Shown: positions 29,302 through 38,483, numbered from the stretch's first letter. The stretch is 56,317 nt of DNA from Nitrosovibrio sp. Nv4 (GCA_943327105.2 CALPVV020000004.1:1-56317), one strand, 5' to 3'. The notes: generated from the sequence alone by a model not told the origin. Numbers and translations are program-made.

Positions 29302-30090
29302 TCAGGAACTGGCACTTTGATAGCGTTTTAAACCGCGTTTCCAAAGGGTACGAGCCAGGAAGGTATAGACCACAAGAACAACTGCTACGAGGAGGTAGTC
29401 TTGCAATGGTAATTTACCGGTAACTGAAAGTACGGGTAGGCTACCCATGAATGCAAATGGCAATGCCGTCTTGATTACAAAACGGATCGATGCCGGATAA
29501 AGACCCGATGGTTTGTTTGCCAGTGCGTAAAGCTGGTAATAGAGAGCCGATACAGTAATTCCTCTTTCAAGCCAGAACGCCCAGACCACTGATACAAAGC
29601 GCATCAGATACTGAGTCGCAAGGCCGATGATGATCCAGAAAAATACAGCAAGCCATGCAAGTCCGCCATCAAAGCCTGCGGCAGGACCATAGTGAGCGAT
29701 GATCCAGAAACCCAAAATAAGGTTAAGAACTTGGGTGAAGTTGATGCTTTTCATGGTTGCTAAAAAGACAGGTGATACCGGTTTCGTCAGCAATACATCA
29801 AGGTCGCCCCTGTTGATCAGCATCGGAAACTCCCAAAAGCTGCGTTGAAAGAATGTGGTGAAGAGTGCATCACTTGAAACAAAGATTCCTAAAAAGAAAA
29901 AACACTGTTCACGGCCCCAGCCATTGATGTTGGCGATATTGCTGTAAATCACTTCAAAAAAAGCAAGTTCCACCACAACCCAGATCAGATCAGCAAAGGT
30001 CATCGCAAAGGCATTCGTGCGATAGATGAATTCTTTTACAAAGTTATTTTTAAAAATCGTCTTGAAGACATCCCAGTAAATGGCAATCAT
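29302..30090 (-). CDS. ABC-2 family permease, second subunit
   Basis: This 262-residue protein has about six transmembrane segments and the ABC2_membrane_6 (DUF990) style: IYRTNAFAMTFADLIWV near the start, LINRGDLDVLLTKPVSP in the middle, and RSLWKRGL-like basic end (ARTLWKRGLKRYQ). It pairs with the 30092-30904 permease and the ATPase at 30915. Such permease pairs form exporters of unknown substrate. The ATG at 30090 is one base after the previous stop. No neighbour names the substrate. Confidence 0.87.
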   Translation of the reverse strand: MIAIYWDVFKTIFKNNFVKEFIYRTNAFAMTFADLIWVVVELAFFEVIYSNIANINGWGREQCFFFLGIFVSSDALFTTFFQRSFWEFPMLINRGDLDVLLTKPVSPVFLATMKSINFTQVLNLILGFWIIAHYGPAAGFDGGLAWLAVFFWIIIGLATQYLMRFVSVVWAFWLERGITVSALYYQLYALANKPSGLYPASIRFVIKTALPFAFMGSLPVLSVTGKLPLQDYLLVAVVLVVYTFLARTLWKRGLKRYQSASS

Positions 30091-30091
30091 C

Positions 30092-30904
30092 TTAACCCCC
30101 GATTCCTTGATATTGACGAATCGAACGGCTCCAGGTGATCTTCAATAGAATCGCAAACGCGATACACCAGCCAAAACCGATCATCATGTGATGAGCCCAG
30201 ACTTCAGGTGACCATTTACCAAGTGCAACCTGAGTTGGTCCATAAACATAAAGATAGAAGGGAGTCGATTCCCAAATCCATGAGTATTTTGCGGGAAACA
30301 CGCTGAGTGGCATGACTTCACCTGAAAGCAAGCTGACCATCATGTTCTTGACCAGCAAGATTGCAAAAGCGTTTTCCCAATAAAATGCCACTGCAGCAAG
30401 GGTGGCTCCGAAAAGGTAGTGAATCACATTACCCAGTACAGCAAGCATCATTGCCAGTAACAGATTGAGTACAGAGCGATCAGCAAAGTATGAAGCGAGA
30501 AGACCTAGAAAAAGGCAAAAGGCAGCGGTAAAAATCTTTTCACCGAAACCTCGCCAGAAAACGAACTCAACCGGCCCAACGGGTCTCAACAATGATTGGC
30601 TCAGTGATCCGGTACGAATCATTTCAATCAGTGCAAAGTCGTAGTTTCCTCCCCGTACCTGACTGAAGAGAATTGATGTCCAAGTGTATGCAAGAAGCTC
30701 GGTATACTTCATTCCACCGAAAACGGTGGTACCGCTTTGGGTGAAAATGGAATGCCACAAAATAAGCTGGATGCCGACGGGTACAAAGGCCTGAGTGAAA
30801 AAATCAATCAGAAAGTCCCAGCGATAAGCAAGCGCGTCTTTCATTCCATTCCGGACCGCAGCCAGTCGCCACTCCATCATCCATTTGATGCGAATCATGT
30901 TCAT
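30092..30904 (-). CDS. ABC-2 family permease, first subunit
   Basis: The 270-residue protein has six predicted membrane segments and the paired-permease signature ALIEMIRTGSLSQSLLRPVGP, which matches LINRGDLDVLLTKPVSP in its partner; the two are probably paralogues. The ATG at 30904 is selected because AGGA lies eight bases upstream, just after the ATPase stop. An open extension to 30973 overlaps the ATPase gene and is unlikely to be translated. The three genes at 29302-31913 form one operon with gaps of 1 and 10 bases. Confidence 0.87.
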   Translation of the reverse strand: MNMIRIKWMMEWRLAAVRNGMKDALAYRWDFLIDFFTQAFVPVGIQLILWHSIFTQSGTTVFGGMKYTELLAYTWTSILFSQVRGGNYDFALIEMIRTGSLSQSLLRPVGPVEFVFWRGFGEKIFTAAFCLFLGLLASYFADRSVLNLLLAMMLAVLGNVIHYLFGATLAAVAFYWENAFAILLVKNMMVSLLSGEVMPLSVFPAKYSWIWESTPFYLYVYGPTQVALGKWSPEVWAHHMMIGFGWCIAFAILLKITWSRSIRQYQGIGG

Positions 30905-30914
30905 TGCATTAGTC

Positions 30915-31913
30915 CTATTGCTGATAAATCTGTTGAATGATTCGTTCAAGAGAAGGTTCTTGAATGGCCACATCAGCGATACTGTAGCGTTGAAAAAGGA
31001 TTTGAAACGATTCAGCGATTTTTGCCCGAGGAATCGTAATCAGAAAAGTCGAATCTGATGCCTCATCCTTGCTGATGCGTGCTTCAACTGAAGTGAGTGA
31101 TTGTTGAAGGTCATCGATGGAAGTTTCGTTGATCATTTGTACTTTCAACTGACATTCGTTTCTTTGGCCCAATTTGTCGGCATCACCATCGTAGATGAGC
31201 TCTCCTTCTTTGATCAGAAGAATGCGTTTGCAGAGCTGGGAAATGTCATCCATGTTGTGACTGGTGAGAATGATGGTTGCTCCTTCTTTTTGATTATGTT
31301 CTTTCAAAAAGCCGCGTAGTTTATGGGCGGCAAGGACATCCAAACCAATGGTAGGTTCATCGAGGAAAATCACTTTCGGTAAATGAAGGATTGCCCCGAT
31401 CACTTCCATTTTCATGCGTTCACCGAGCGATAGTCGACGAATTTGTGTGTTGAGAAGCTTGGTGACATCGAGAAGGTTGGTTAGTTCATCAACGCGTTTT
31501 TGGTAAACATCCCGGGGAATTTGATAAACAGCACGCAGAAGATCAAAAGCCTCAAGGGCTGGTAAATCCCACCAGAGTTGTGCCTTCTGACCCATGACGA
31601 GTGAAATCTGTTTTCTGAATTCAAGCTTTCGATCGAAGGGCTCGTAGCCCAGAACAACGGCTTCGCCACTGGTTGGTGGAATGAGGCCGGATAAAATTTT
31701 AAGAAGTGTGGTTTTACCGGCACCATTTGCTCCGATTAAACCGACAAACTCACCGGTTTCAATTTTAAAGTTGATTCCTTTTAAGGCGTCGTGAGTGATG
31801 TATTCGGGATTGGTGAGAAGCTTGAGGGTTCCTCTCCAGCCGGATTCTTTTTTGACCGATTTGAAACTACGTTTAAGATTAGTGACTTCAATACTAGTTT
31901 GTGGGTTTTTCAT
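30915..31913 (-). CDS. ABC transporter ATP-binding protein (NatA-like)
   Basis: This 332-residue ATPase has Walker A GANGAGKTT, a Q-loop region, signature LSLGERMKM, Walker B VIFLDEPT and an H-loop histidine in ILTSHNMDD. The N-terminal GWRGTLKLLTNPEYITHDALKGI stretch and a C-terminal 90-residue extension resemble the ATPases that pair with DUF990 permeases. It drives the exporter made by the two permeases downstream. ATG 31913 overlaps the upstream gene by 20 bases; a TTG at 31934 is a possible earlier start. No strong ribosome-binding site is seen, so translation may be coupled. Confidence 0.9.
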   Translation of the reverse strand: MKNPQTSIEVTNLKRSFKSVKKESGWRGTLKLLTNPEYITHDALKGINFKIETGEFVGLIGANGAGKTTLLKILSGLIPPTSGEAVVLGYEPFDRKLEFRKQISLVMGQKAQLWWDLPALEAFDLLRAVYQIPRDVYQKRVDELTNLLDVTKLLNTQIRRLSLGERMKMEVIGAILHLPKVIFLDEPTIGLDVLAAHKLRGFLKEHNQKEGATIILTSHNMDDISQLCKRILLIKEGELIYDGDADKLGQRNECQLKVQMINETSIDDLQQSLTSVEARISKDEASDSTFLITIPRAKIAESFQILFQRYSIADVAIQEPSLERIIQQIYQQ

Positions 31914-32850
31914 CAGCGATGAACCGTTTTCCAATCATTTTTTCTGCAGGAATGGATACCGGAAGTGCCGCATTGTATTTCAGGCGGATGTGCTCTCGCT
32001 CACCCAGACCAGAAGGTGCAAACACTCCGTCCATGAATCCCTTTTGTACCGGAAATACGGTGATGAGTCTAGGTTGAGAATCTTGACCGCGAGCGTGATA
32101 ATCAATTGAATAGATCAACAGGTGCGTGTTGCGACCATGATTGTTATTATTGGGGAACGGAACAATGTCAGTTCTCAGTTCAAGAAAGAACTCATCGTCA
32201 CGAATACGCTCAATGAGGCGCTTGGGTTGAAGGTTTTGATAGGGGTAATTTGCAATTTCGGGAATACGACACGTAAGCCCATTCAATACCCGATTGTGAT
32301 CGCGAAACGCAATGGTTCCAGCGAAGTGAGTCAAATTTGAAAGAAGAGTTCCCTTGTTGGAAAGACCAGAAAAAAGGGCTTCTGAAAAACCAAAGCCGGC
32401 TTCGATTTCACCCGCAACATATCGAGCGCGTTTAAACCCAAAAGGGGTTTGAAGATTACTCATTAAATACCCGTAAGTATGCGTAAGCCCCGCATGGCCA
32501 AAAACGAAGTTATCGTCGTATTGAACTTTCAAAATGGATTGCAGAAATTGAATCACATTCGCAGGAACGGTTCTGGTTCCATCAGAAAGGTGGCTTTCAT
32601 CGATATTGCGTGAAAGTCCCCAAAGGTTGAGGAGTTCACGATTTTGTTTTGAATCTTGTTCTACCGTGGCGAGAAACCCAGGAACGGTTTCATTCAGAAT
32701 TAATCTCATTTCATCTTGAGATGTGGCTTGAGCCATTCGACGAGCGGTTTCAAACCAGGTTTTTTCAGTCTCTTGGGCATAAGATGAGTACCCAAAAAGG
32801 GAAAGGATCAGACTGAATAAAGCGTTGAAAATCGTTCGTTTTTTCATCAT
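31894..32850 (-). CDS. Secreted protein of unknown function, translationally coupled to an ABC exporter
   Basis: I do not recognise this protein of about 318 residues. It begins with a signal peptide (MMKKRTIFNALFSLILSLFG, cleavage near SYA-Q). A central part contains FGHAGLTHTYGYLMSNLQTPFGF and a Gly/Phe-rich EIEAGFGFSEALFSG, then LELRTDIVPFPNNNNHGRNTHLLIYSIDYHA. It ends with a predicted alternating strand segment. It overlaps the ABC ATPase by 20 bases, suggesting an envelope partner or substrate of that exporter; this is inferred from linkage only. The start is set by the signal peptide; no Shine-Dalgarno sequence is visible. Confidence 0.7.
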   Translation of the reverse strand: MMKKRTIFNALFSLILSLFGYSSYAQETEKTWFETARRMAQATSQDEMRLILNETVPGFLATVEQDSKQNRELLNLWGLSRNIDESHLSDGTRTVPANVIQFLQSILKVQYDDNFVFGHAGLTHTYGYLMSNLQTPFGFKRARYVAGEIEAGFGFSEALFSGLSNKGTLLSNLTHFAGTIAFRDHNRVLNGLTCRIPEIANYPYQNLQPKRLIERIRDDEFFLELRTDIVPFPNNNNHGRNTHLLIYSIDYHARGQDSQPRLITVFPVQKGFMDGVFAPSGLGEREHIRLKYNAALPVSIPAEKMIGKRFIADEKPTN

Positions 32851-32906
32851 GATGAAGGGAGATCTATCAGAGTTGACACGCATAGACAACCACTTTGCTA
32901 AACATT

Positions 32907-33542
32907 ATGAACCCATCATTTTCCGATCATTCCCCATACTATAATCTTCAAGCCCGGGACTTTCACCAGAAGTGGTTAAAGGAAAAGTCACCCGCAGATT
33001 TATTGCCTTTTATTGAAATGTTAGAACCTGGCGCTCGGGTATTGGACCTCGGCTGTGGAAACGGGTTGGATCTGGCTTGGTTGTATAAGGCGGGGTTTTC
33101 AGGCGTGGGTATCGAGTCTTCTTCTGAATTGGCCGCCGCAGCCAGTGCCGTTCATGCAAGTACAGGTGTGGTGATTGAAGAGAAAAACTTTCTTTTTCTC
33201 AGTTTGAAAGAAGCGGAGTACGGCGGTGTTTGGGCGAATCTATCGTTCTCGGAGTTACCGGCGGAAACTTTACAGCGGTTGCTCGCCATTTGTTTCAAGG
33301 GTGTGAAAGTCGGTGGAGTCATCGGTGCTGTTTTATACGAAGGAACAGGCAGCTTTGAAGAAGCTGCGATTATGTCTGAGGCGGTTGATATGCAGAAATT
33401 ACCAACACGCAAGATTCACCTTTATAGCGAGAAAGCGCTCTGCTCGATGTTTGATCAGACCGGATTTCAAGTGGAGCGGGTGGGACGCAAAACGGATTCC
33501 AACGGTGCAAACCAAATTTTGATTCTTGCAAAAAGAATCTGA
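32907..33542 (+). CDS. Class I SAM-dependent methyltransferase
   Basis: The protein of about 211 residues has SAM-binding motif I VLDLGCGNGLDLAWLYKAGF, an acidic post-I residue (GIESS) and weaker later motifs (GGVWANLSFSELP), a Rossmann-type methyltransferase. Its substrate cannot be told. The ATG at 32907 is preferred over TTG at 32895. TTGACA (32873-32878) followed by a poor -10 lies just upstream, so the transcript may begin at or near the ATG; no ribosome-binding site is visible. It diverges from the secreted-protein gene. Confidence 0.82.
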   Translation: MNPSFSDHSPYYNLQARDFHQKWLKEKSPADLLPFIEMLEPGARVLDLGCGNGLDLAWLYKAGFSGVGIESSSELAAAASAVHASTGVVIEEKNFLFLSLKEAEYGGVWANLSFSELPAETLQRLLAICFKGVKVGGVIGAVLYEGTGSFEEAAIMSEAVDMQKLPTRKIHLYSEKALCSMFDQTGFQVERVGRKTDSNGANQILILAKRI

Positions 33543-33562
33543 TTTTAGCTGAAAATTGATAA

Positions 33563-33598
33563 AAAAAAGGACAAACACGAGAGTGTCTGTCCTTTTTT
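33563..33598. terminator. Bidirectional terminator between methyltransferase and Lys-rich gene
   Basis: AAAAAAGGACA pairs with TGTCCTTTTTT, extended by an inner ACAC/GTGT after one mismatch, with a GAGA loop. T runs are present on both strands, so it can serve both convergent genes. Confidence 0.9.
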
Positions 33599-33617
33599 AT
33601 TAAACTGATAATCGAAC

Positions 33618-34070
33618 TCAGTGTGCCTTTGCTTTTGCTGCTCTCATGGTTTTGAGAGTTTCACGTTGAGACATCATTGCGTCGATGATTTCAAGACCTT
33701 CATAGCGAAGATCGTTTTCGAAAATAAAACGGTAGAAGTTTTCGATATCTGGATGATGACGGAAGTTTTTCAAAGAGCCTGCATTCGCTTCCGAAGTAGC
33801 GGCTGCAATTGCAAGTCCCGCATCGTTTGCACTGCTACGAGCAGCTGCGGCACTTTCCATCGCTTCTTCTTCTTCTTCAACTGCTTCAGCAGTTTTCACT
33901 ACTTCTTCAGCGATGATTTCAATTGATTCTGATTTTTTGGAAACAGAAAGTTTCACCTTTGGTTCTGCTTTTTTAGTCGATTTTGCCATAGGTTTTCCTG
34001 TAACAGCTTCTGCTGCTTTTACTTTTTTAGCTGGTTCTGCTTTTTTAGCTGGTTTCACTGCTTTTTTCAT
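33618..34070 (-). CDS. Lys/Ala-rich N-terminal tail protein with a conserved-looking C-terminal helix domain
   Basis: Residues 1-50 of this 150-residue protein are rich in Lys, Ala and Pro in histone-H1-like runs (MKKAVKPAKKAEPAKKVK). An acidic segment (VEEEEEAMES) follows, then an Ala-rich helix and a distinct C-terminal part LKNFRHHPDIENFYRFIFEN, about residues 100-150. It has a strong GGAGG ribosome-binding site and lies 22 bases downstream of the sigma-54 activator, with its own terminator. I do not know its function. The basic tail suggests nucleic-acid or nucleoid binding, which is an inference from composition only. Confidence 0.75.
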   Translation of the reverse strand: MKKAVKPAKKAEPAKKVKAAEAVTGKPMAKSTKKAEPKVKLSVSKKSESIEIIAEEVVKTAEAVEEEEEAMESAAAARSSANDAGLAIAAATSEANAGSLKNFRHHPDIENFYRFIFENDLRYEGLEIIDAMMSQRETLKTMRAAKAKAH

Positions 34071-34092
34071 GTTTCCTCCGAGAGTAGTTGTT

Positions 34093-35124
34093 TTACAGGT
34101 TTGCTTCTGATTTGTCCAAAATTCCGTATCGATGAAGCTTGTTATAGAGAGTTTTAATAGTAATTCCTAAAGATTGCGCGGCGCGGGTCTTATTGCCTTC
34201 AAAGTGTTCAAGACAACGAAGAATGTGTAACCGTTCCAATTCTTCCAGAGTTAAGTGAATTGAAGTAATGTCTTTTAATTTCAATTCGTTATGAGGTGAA
34301 CTGGGATTTCGAATTGAAGTAGGTAGCTCTTGTACTGAAATCTTGCTTCCGCCTGATAGTACCCGCATGCGTTCAACTGTGTTTTGAAGCTCACGAATAT
34401 TGCCTGGCCATTGATAGCGAAGCAGGCAATCCGTTGCATCTGGGGACAAATCACCAAGAATTCCTGGTGAAAAGTGCTCCATGAGGGCGCCCAGGTCTTC
34501 CTTGCGGTCTCTGAGGGCTGGAGAGCGAATGGAAATGGTATTCAGACGATAATAAAGGTCTTCGCGAAACTTGCCTGTTTGAACTTCATTTTCAAGGTCA
34601 CGATTGGTAGCGCTCAGGATGCGCACGTTGACGTGAATTGGTTCTTTACCGCCGACGCGATAAATTTCGCCCTCTTGTAGAAAACGAAGGAGTTTTGCTT
34701 GAAGTGAGAGTGGCATTTCACCGATTTCATCAAGAAAAAGGGTTCCGCCCTCAGCGGTTTCAACCAAACCTTGTTTGGTGTTCACTGCGCCGGTAAATGC
34801 GCCTTTTTCATGGCCAAAAAGTTCACTTTCAAGAAGTGATTCAGTCAGGGCGCCACAGTTGATGGCTACAAAATTTGAAGCGGCTCTTTGGCTTTTTGTG
34901 TGAATACGGCGAGCAATGAGCTCTTTTCCGGTACCGCTCTCACCAAGAATCAAGATGGATGCTTGAGTTGGAGCCACACGATCAGCGATGCTGAGCATTT
35001 GTTTTAATTTTTCACTATTTCCGATGATCTCAAGATTGCTCGAAGAGCCACCTTTCAGGTTTTGCTTCAAGGTCAGTCCTGGACTGTTCGAACTTTTCAG
35101 TTTGTTTGAAGTCGTGTGATTCAT
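34093..35124 (-). CDS. Sigma-54-dependent transcriptional activator without receiver domain
   Basis: The 343-residue protein has a short N-terminal tail, an AAA+ domain with Walker A GESGTGKE, the sigma-54 contact loop GAFTGA ([10 protein letters not shown]), Walker [14 protein letters not shown] and arginine fingers, then a Fis-type helix-turn-helix ([20 protein letters not shown]). It should remodel RNAP-sigma54 at GG-N10-GC promoters. It lacks a receiver, GAF or PAS domain, so control may be by partner proteins or expression level. ATG 35124 is chosen because GGGAG and a promoter lie directly upstream; the frame stays open to 35214. Confidence 0.9.
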   Translation of the reverse strand: MNHTTSNKLKSSNSPGLTLKQNLKGGSSSNLEIIGNSEKLKQMLSIADRVAPTQASILILGESGTGKELIARRIHTKSQRAASNFVAINCGALTESLLESELFGHEKGAFTGAVNTKQGLVETAEGGTLFLDEIGEMPLSLQAKLLRFLQEGEIYRVGGKEPIHVNVRILSATNRDLENEVQTGKFREDLYYRLNTISIRSPALRDRKEDLGALMEHFSPGILGDLSPDATDCLLRYQWPGNIRELQNTVERMRVLSGGSKISVQELPTSIRNPSSPHNELKLKDITSIHLTLEELERLHILRCLEHFEGNKTRAAQSLGITIKTLYNKLHRYGILDKSEANL

Positions 35125-35133
35125 CGCTCCCGG

Positions 35134-35162
35134 ATTATATAGTGACCATGTAAAAATTGCAA
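35134..35162 (-). promoter_or_regulatory. Promoter of the sigma-54 activator gene (nearly leaderless)
   Basis: Minus-strand TTGCAA (35162-35157) and perfect TATAAT (35139-35134) have a 17-base spacer. The ATG at 35124 begins nine bases after the -10, leaving a leader of about three bases. Confidence 0.6.
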
Positions 35163-35250
35163 ACAAAAAATTGATTAAAACAGTCAAGTGATGCGTTTTT
35201 TTTACAACTAACATCGTTTAAACTGAAAGAAAGCCATTTAAGATCGATGT

Positions 35251-35607
35251 ATGGCAGCACGATTTGTACTGATGCTTTTTGTATTGTTCGGATTTTGGAT
35301 TCAACACTTCGATCCAAAAGAGATTGAGAAGATGTTGCACCTGTTGCCTTACCGTTGTCCGTTGCTTTTATTTACAGGGTTGAAGTGCGCTTTTTGTGGA
35401 ATGACTCATTCCTGGATCGCGATGTTTCGAGGTGAAATCAAAAGTGCATTCAATGAAAATGCGATGGGACCCGTGCTTTGGGTTTTGTTCTTTTTGATTC
35501 TGGTGATCAAATCGTTTGGAAAAAAACTCTCGATCGACTCAAAAAGAATTGCACTTCCGACCATGATCTTCCTGCTTGCCTTCGCCATTGCGAGGAACTT
35601 TATTTAA
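35251..35607 (+). CDS. DUF2752 membrane protein
   Basis: This 118-residue protein shows the DUF2752 signature: YRCPLLLFTGLKCAFCGMTH, then MFRGEIKSAFNENAMGPVL, between hydrophobic segments (about 1-17, 28-45, 75-93 and 98-115). The family is made of small inner-membrane proteins of unknown function. Its start has only weak AAGA upstream. The last four bases overlap the end of the convergent peptidase gene. Confidence 0.85.
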   Translation: MAARFVLMLFVLFGFWIQHFDPKEIEKMLHLLPYRCPLLLFTGLKCAFCGMTHSWIAMFRGEIKSAFNENAMGPVLWVLFFLILVIKSFGKKLSIDSKRIALPTMIFLLAFAIARNFI

Positions 35608-38483
35608 AGAGCTGAAGATGACATGGAGATGAAGTAACTCAAGTCACCGCCAACTTGTTTGTTGGTTCCATATTGAACTTCAAGGTTGAAGCTGATTGGC
35701 GCCAACCAGACCAATGTGGTGTCACTGGTGATTCCCAGACCGACTGAAGGAAGAGATTTTTTCGAAATCAACGATTCAGCGCTGTCGAGAATGTATGTGT
35801 TTTCTGCAAATATAAAACCATGTGTTTGTTGCAAAAAGAAAGGGCCACTTCCTGCAAAAGTAGTCTTCAGCGGAAAGTGAAAATCAAGTCCGAGTTGAGA
35901 TGCTGATTTTAAATCAAAGTTTAGATTGGTGTAACCACGCAATTTCATTCTTGTCAGATTGATGCCCGAACCGCGATCTACGATGCTTTCCGGGTCTCTT
36001 CCTGCGATCAGCCCGATATAATCAGAAGATTGATATTGTCTTAATCTGGGGTTCAAGACCTTGTGTTCTCCCAAGGGTAAATAGTGCGAATACTCGGCTG
36101 CAAATTTAACCAATGTTGAATCACTAAAACTGCGTGTCTCGGTCAAAGTTGAAAATTGAAATCCTTTTTCAGGCATGAAACCCAATTTCGATGTGTAAAG
36201 ATTTCGATAAGTCAGGCTTAATCCGCCAAGCGGAATGACAGCAGGGGTGGTTTCAGCAATTTTTTGATGAGAAGAAATTCGGTATCTGCTGGTTGAAGAG
36301 GCAAGAATGTAGGGTGTGACTTGAAGATCTTGCCAGGTCCAGCGGTTAGTAAAATCAAATTGAAGGCCAGCTTCATGTTTTCTTAAGTAAGTCGTGTTGC
36401 CGATCGTTGTGGTGCTACCGCCCAAAAAAGTAATCGAAGGTCTAAAACCATAATAGGTATAAGAAAGATCGCCATCGACGGTTGAAGATTTGAAGTTGTA
36501 CAAGGCATCGGCAAGATACTGGTGTTTTCCGCTGGCATCAAATCCTAGAATCATGCCGCCGACCGAAAGGTCTGAGACATTATTAAAATTGATTTCTGCT
36601 ATAGGTGCCCACTGGCGTGGTGCCATGCTTTTGATTGGAGAATATTCACTGATTTCGAAAGTGCTCTGTTTTAAGTCTGGTGACTGAAGTGCTTCATTGA
36701 TGCTTTCAGGAGCATCAGGGGTTGCCATCTTTTTGTTAGAAAGTCTGGAAGAGGCAGAAGGTTTCAATGTAAATTGGACTACTTCAAAACCATTTGCGGT
36801 CAGAAGGCTGCCAAAGAGCTGTCCATCGCTTGAACAGAATGGAAACTGAACGGCAGTGATTGCATTGGTGATGCGTTGATTGCCTTCGTAGATATTGTCG
36901 ATACCAGTCTCGTCAGAGACGTGCAAAATTCGATTTCCGCAGCGAATGGGGAAGCGGTTCATCTTTCCATTCGCGACCAAATCAATAGGTGATTTTGATG
37001 TTGATGTGGAAGTTTTCATGATTTTTGATTCAGAAGAATTCAGTTTTTGTAGTGCAAAAATGATTTCAACATCGTTCAACCAGCGAGGGGTGGCAAGAAT
37101 TGAAAATTCTTCCGGCTCATGAACGGTGCGAATGTTCTCAATTCCAGGTTTGCTTCCATCTAGAACCAAGTCACCGATTTTGAGAATATTGGTACCATGG
37201 TCTGATACGACAAATGTCACCTGTTTGCCATTTGGTGAGACATCAGGGTCTTTTGCACGAGCCCCCATGGTCAATTGGTGAAACTGATGCGATTCAAGAT
37301 CGTAGGCGAAAAGATCTGAAAACAAAGTAAAAGTGGTGTTTCTTTCAAGAGAGCTAAAAATGAGTTTTTTGCTGTCGGGGGTAAATGATAATGAAGCGCC
37401 CTGGACCTTATCCCTGATCTTGATCGAATGTGAATGGTTACGAAGGTCAACCAGTATCAAACCGGGACGTTCATCAAGTCTGGTTTCAGTATAGGCAAGC
37501 CAGCGCCCGTCAGGTGAAATGGCTCCGCCGATCGAACTGTATTTTGAGTCACTGATTTGTTTGAAGGGTGTTTCACCTTCTGATTTGACCTGCTTGATTT
37601 GTTCCGAATAGCGATTGTTTCCATCGGCCACAAATGCCCGCCAATAGTCATTCCATTGTTTGCCAGTGACTTGGTCTAGGTTGCCATCAATGAAGAAAGG
37701 AAACCGATGAGAGGAATTGATAGAGTAGGTTCCCGTTTTTGAATCGTCTTTTTGATCTTTTTCAAATTGGTTCCAGAGGTGATAGCCGAAAAGATAGGGT
37801 ACTTCTCCGCTTGGGAAATAGGGCCAGTTCCCACTAAGGGTTCCATAATTGAAAATGTCACGATCGGAAGAGCCGATGAGGCCTTCGTTGAAGAAAGATC
37901 TCACAATCGCGTCGTAATAAGGGCTTCTGCCCCGGCCAAGAATTGAGGTTCTCGTTTCAAAATAGACAGCAAGCCCCTCAAGCATCCAGCGTGGCCAAAG
38001 TCCGTTTGGACGAATGACATCACCAAAGATCAGTCTTAATGTCTCCATCCATTTGGTGGTCGGATCGATATTGAGAATGTGAACGTACTCGTGAAACGCA
38101 AGCAACTTGATCCAGTTGTCTGAATAAGAGGTCGAGTACCATTGATCTGGGGGAGTGGCAATCAGAACCATGCCGACTCGTAGTGAAGGCATGGCAAAAC
38201 CGTTTGCGCTATCTTCATTGTCAGCAATCAGTACATGAATCTTTGTGCGTGGTTTCCATTGAAGTATCGGGGAAAGAACTGTGTGAACATGTTCAAAGTG
38301 CTTGGCTGCTTCTTTTGTGAAATGAAGATATCCTTCCTGAAAATCAAACTCAAAGTGTTCGGTTTCAAAGTGCTGATATCGAGCAGAAGGGGTTAGCCCT
38401 GCCATCTCTAAAAAGCTTTGTGCTTTTGCTTGCACCGAAGAAAGAAAGAGAATGGAGAGAGCGAAGAGCAGGGTTGATTTCAT
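35604..38483 (-). CDS. Secreted metallopeptidase/beta-propeller/outer-membrane barrel fusion
   Basis: A 959-residue protein with three recognisable parts. After a signal peptide (MKSTLLFALSILFLSS), residues about 40-260 form a gluzincin-type peptidase with zinc motif H131-E132-Y-V-H135 and a downstream WMLEGLAVYFE giving Glu169 as probable third ligand. Residues about 310-600 hold TolB/PD40-like propeller repeats (ISPDGRWLAYTET, TPDSKKLIFSS, SPNGKQVTFVVSD). The last 330 residues are alternating strands resembling an outer-membrane surface-antigen barrel. It is co-transcribed with the YgfZ-like gene by a four-base ATGA overlap. Substrate unknown. Confidence 0.85.
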   Translation of the reverse strand: MKSTLLFALSILFLSSVQAKAQSFLEMAGLTPSARYQHFETEHFEFDFQEGYLHFTKEAAKHFEHVHTVLSPILQWKPRTKIHVLIADNEDSANGFAMPSLRVGMVLIATPPDQWYSTSYSDNWIKLLAFHEYVHILNIDPTTKWMETLRLIFGDVIRPNGLWPRWMLEGLAVYFETRTSILGRGRSPYYDAIVRSFFNEGLIGSSDRDIFNYGTLSGNWPYFPSGEVPYLFGYHLWNQFEKDQKDDSKTGTYSINSSHRFPFFIDGNLDQVTGKQWNDYWRAFVADGNNRYSEQIKQVKSEGETPFKQISDSKYSSIGGAISPDGRWLAYTETRLDERPGLILVDLRNHSHSIKIRDKVQGASLSFTPDSKKLIFSSLERNTTFTLFSDLFAYDLESHQFHQLTMGARAKDPDVSPNGKQVTFVVSDHGTNILKIGDLVLDGSKPGIENIRTVHEPEEFSILATPRWLNDVEIIFALQKLNSSESKIMKTSTSTSKSPIDLVANGKMNRFPIRCGNRILHVSDETGIDNIYEGNQRITNAITAVQFPFCSSDGQLFGSLLTANGFEVVQFTLKPSASSRLSNKKMATPDAPESINEALQSPDLKQSTFEISEYSPIKSMAPRQWAPIAEINFNNVSDLSVGGMILGFDASGKHQYLADALYNFKSSTVDGDLSYTYYGFRPSITFLGGSTTTIGNTTYLRKHEAGLQFDFTNRWTWQDLQVTPYILASSTSRYRISSHQKIAETTPAVIPLGGLSLTYRNLYTSKLGFMPEKGFQFSTLTETRSFSDSTLVKFAAEYSHYLPLGEHKVLNPRLRQYQSSDYIGLIAGRDPESIVDRGSGINLTRMKLRGYTNLNFDLKSASQLGLDFHFPLKTTFAGSGPFFLQQTHGFIFAENTYILDSAESLISKKSLPSVGLGITSDTTLVWLAPISFNLEVQYGTNKQVGGDLSYFISMSSSAL

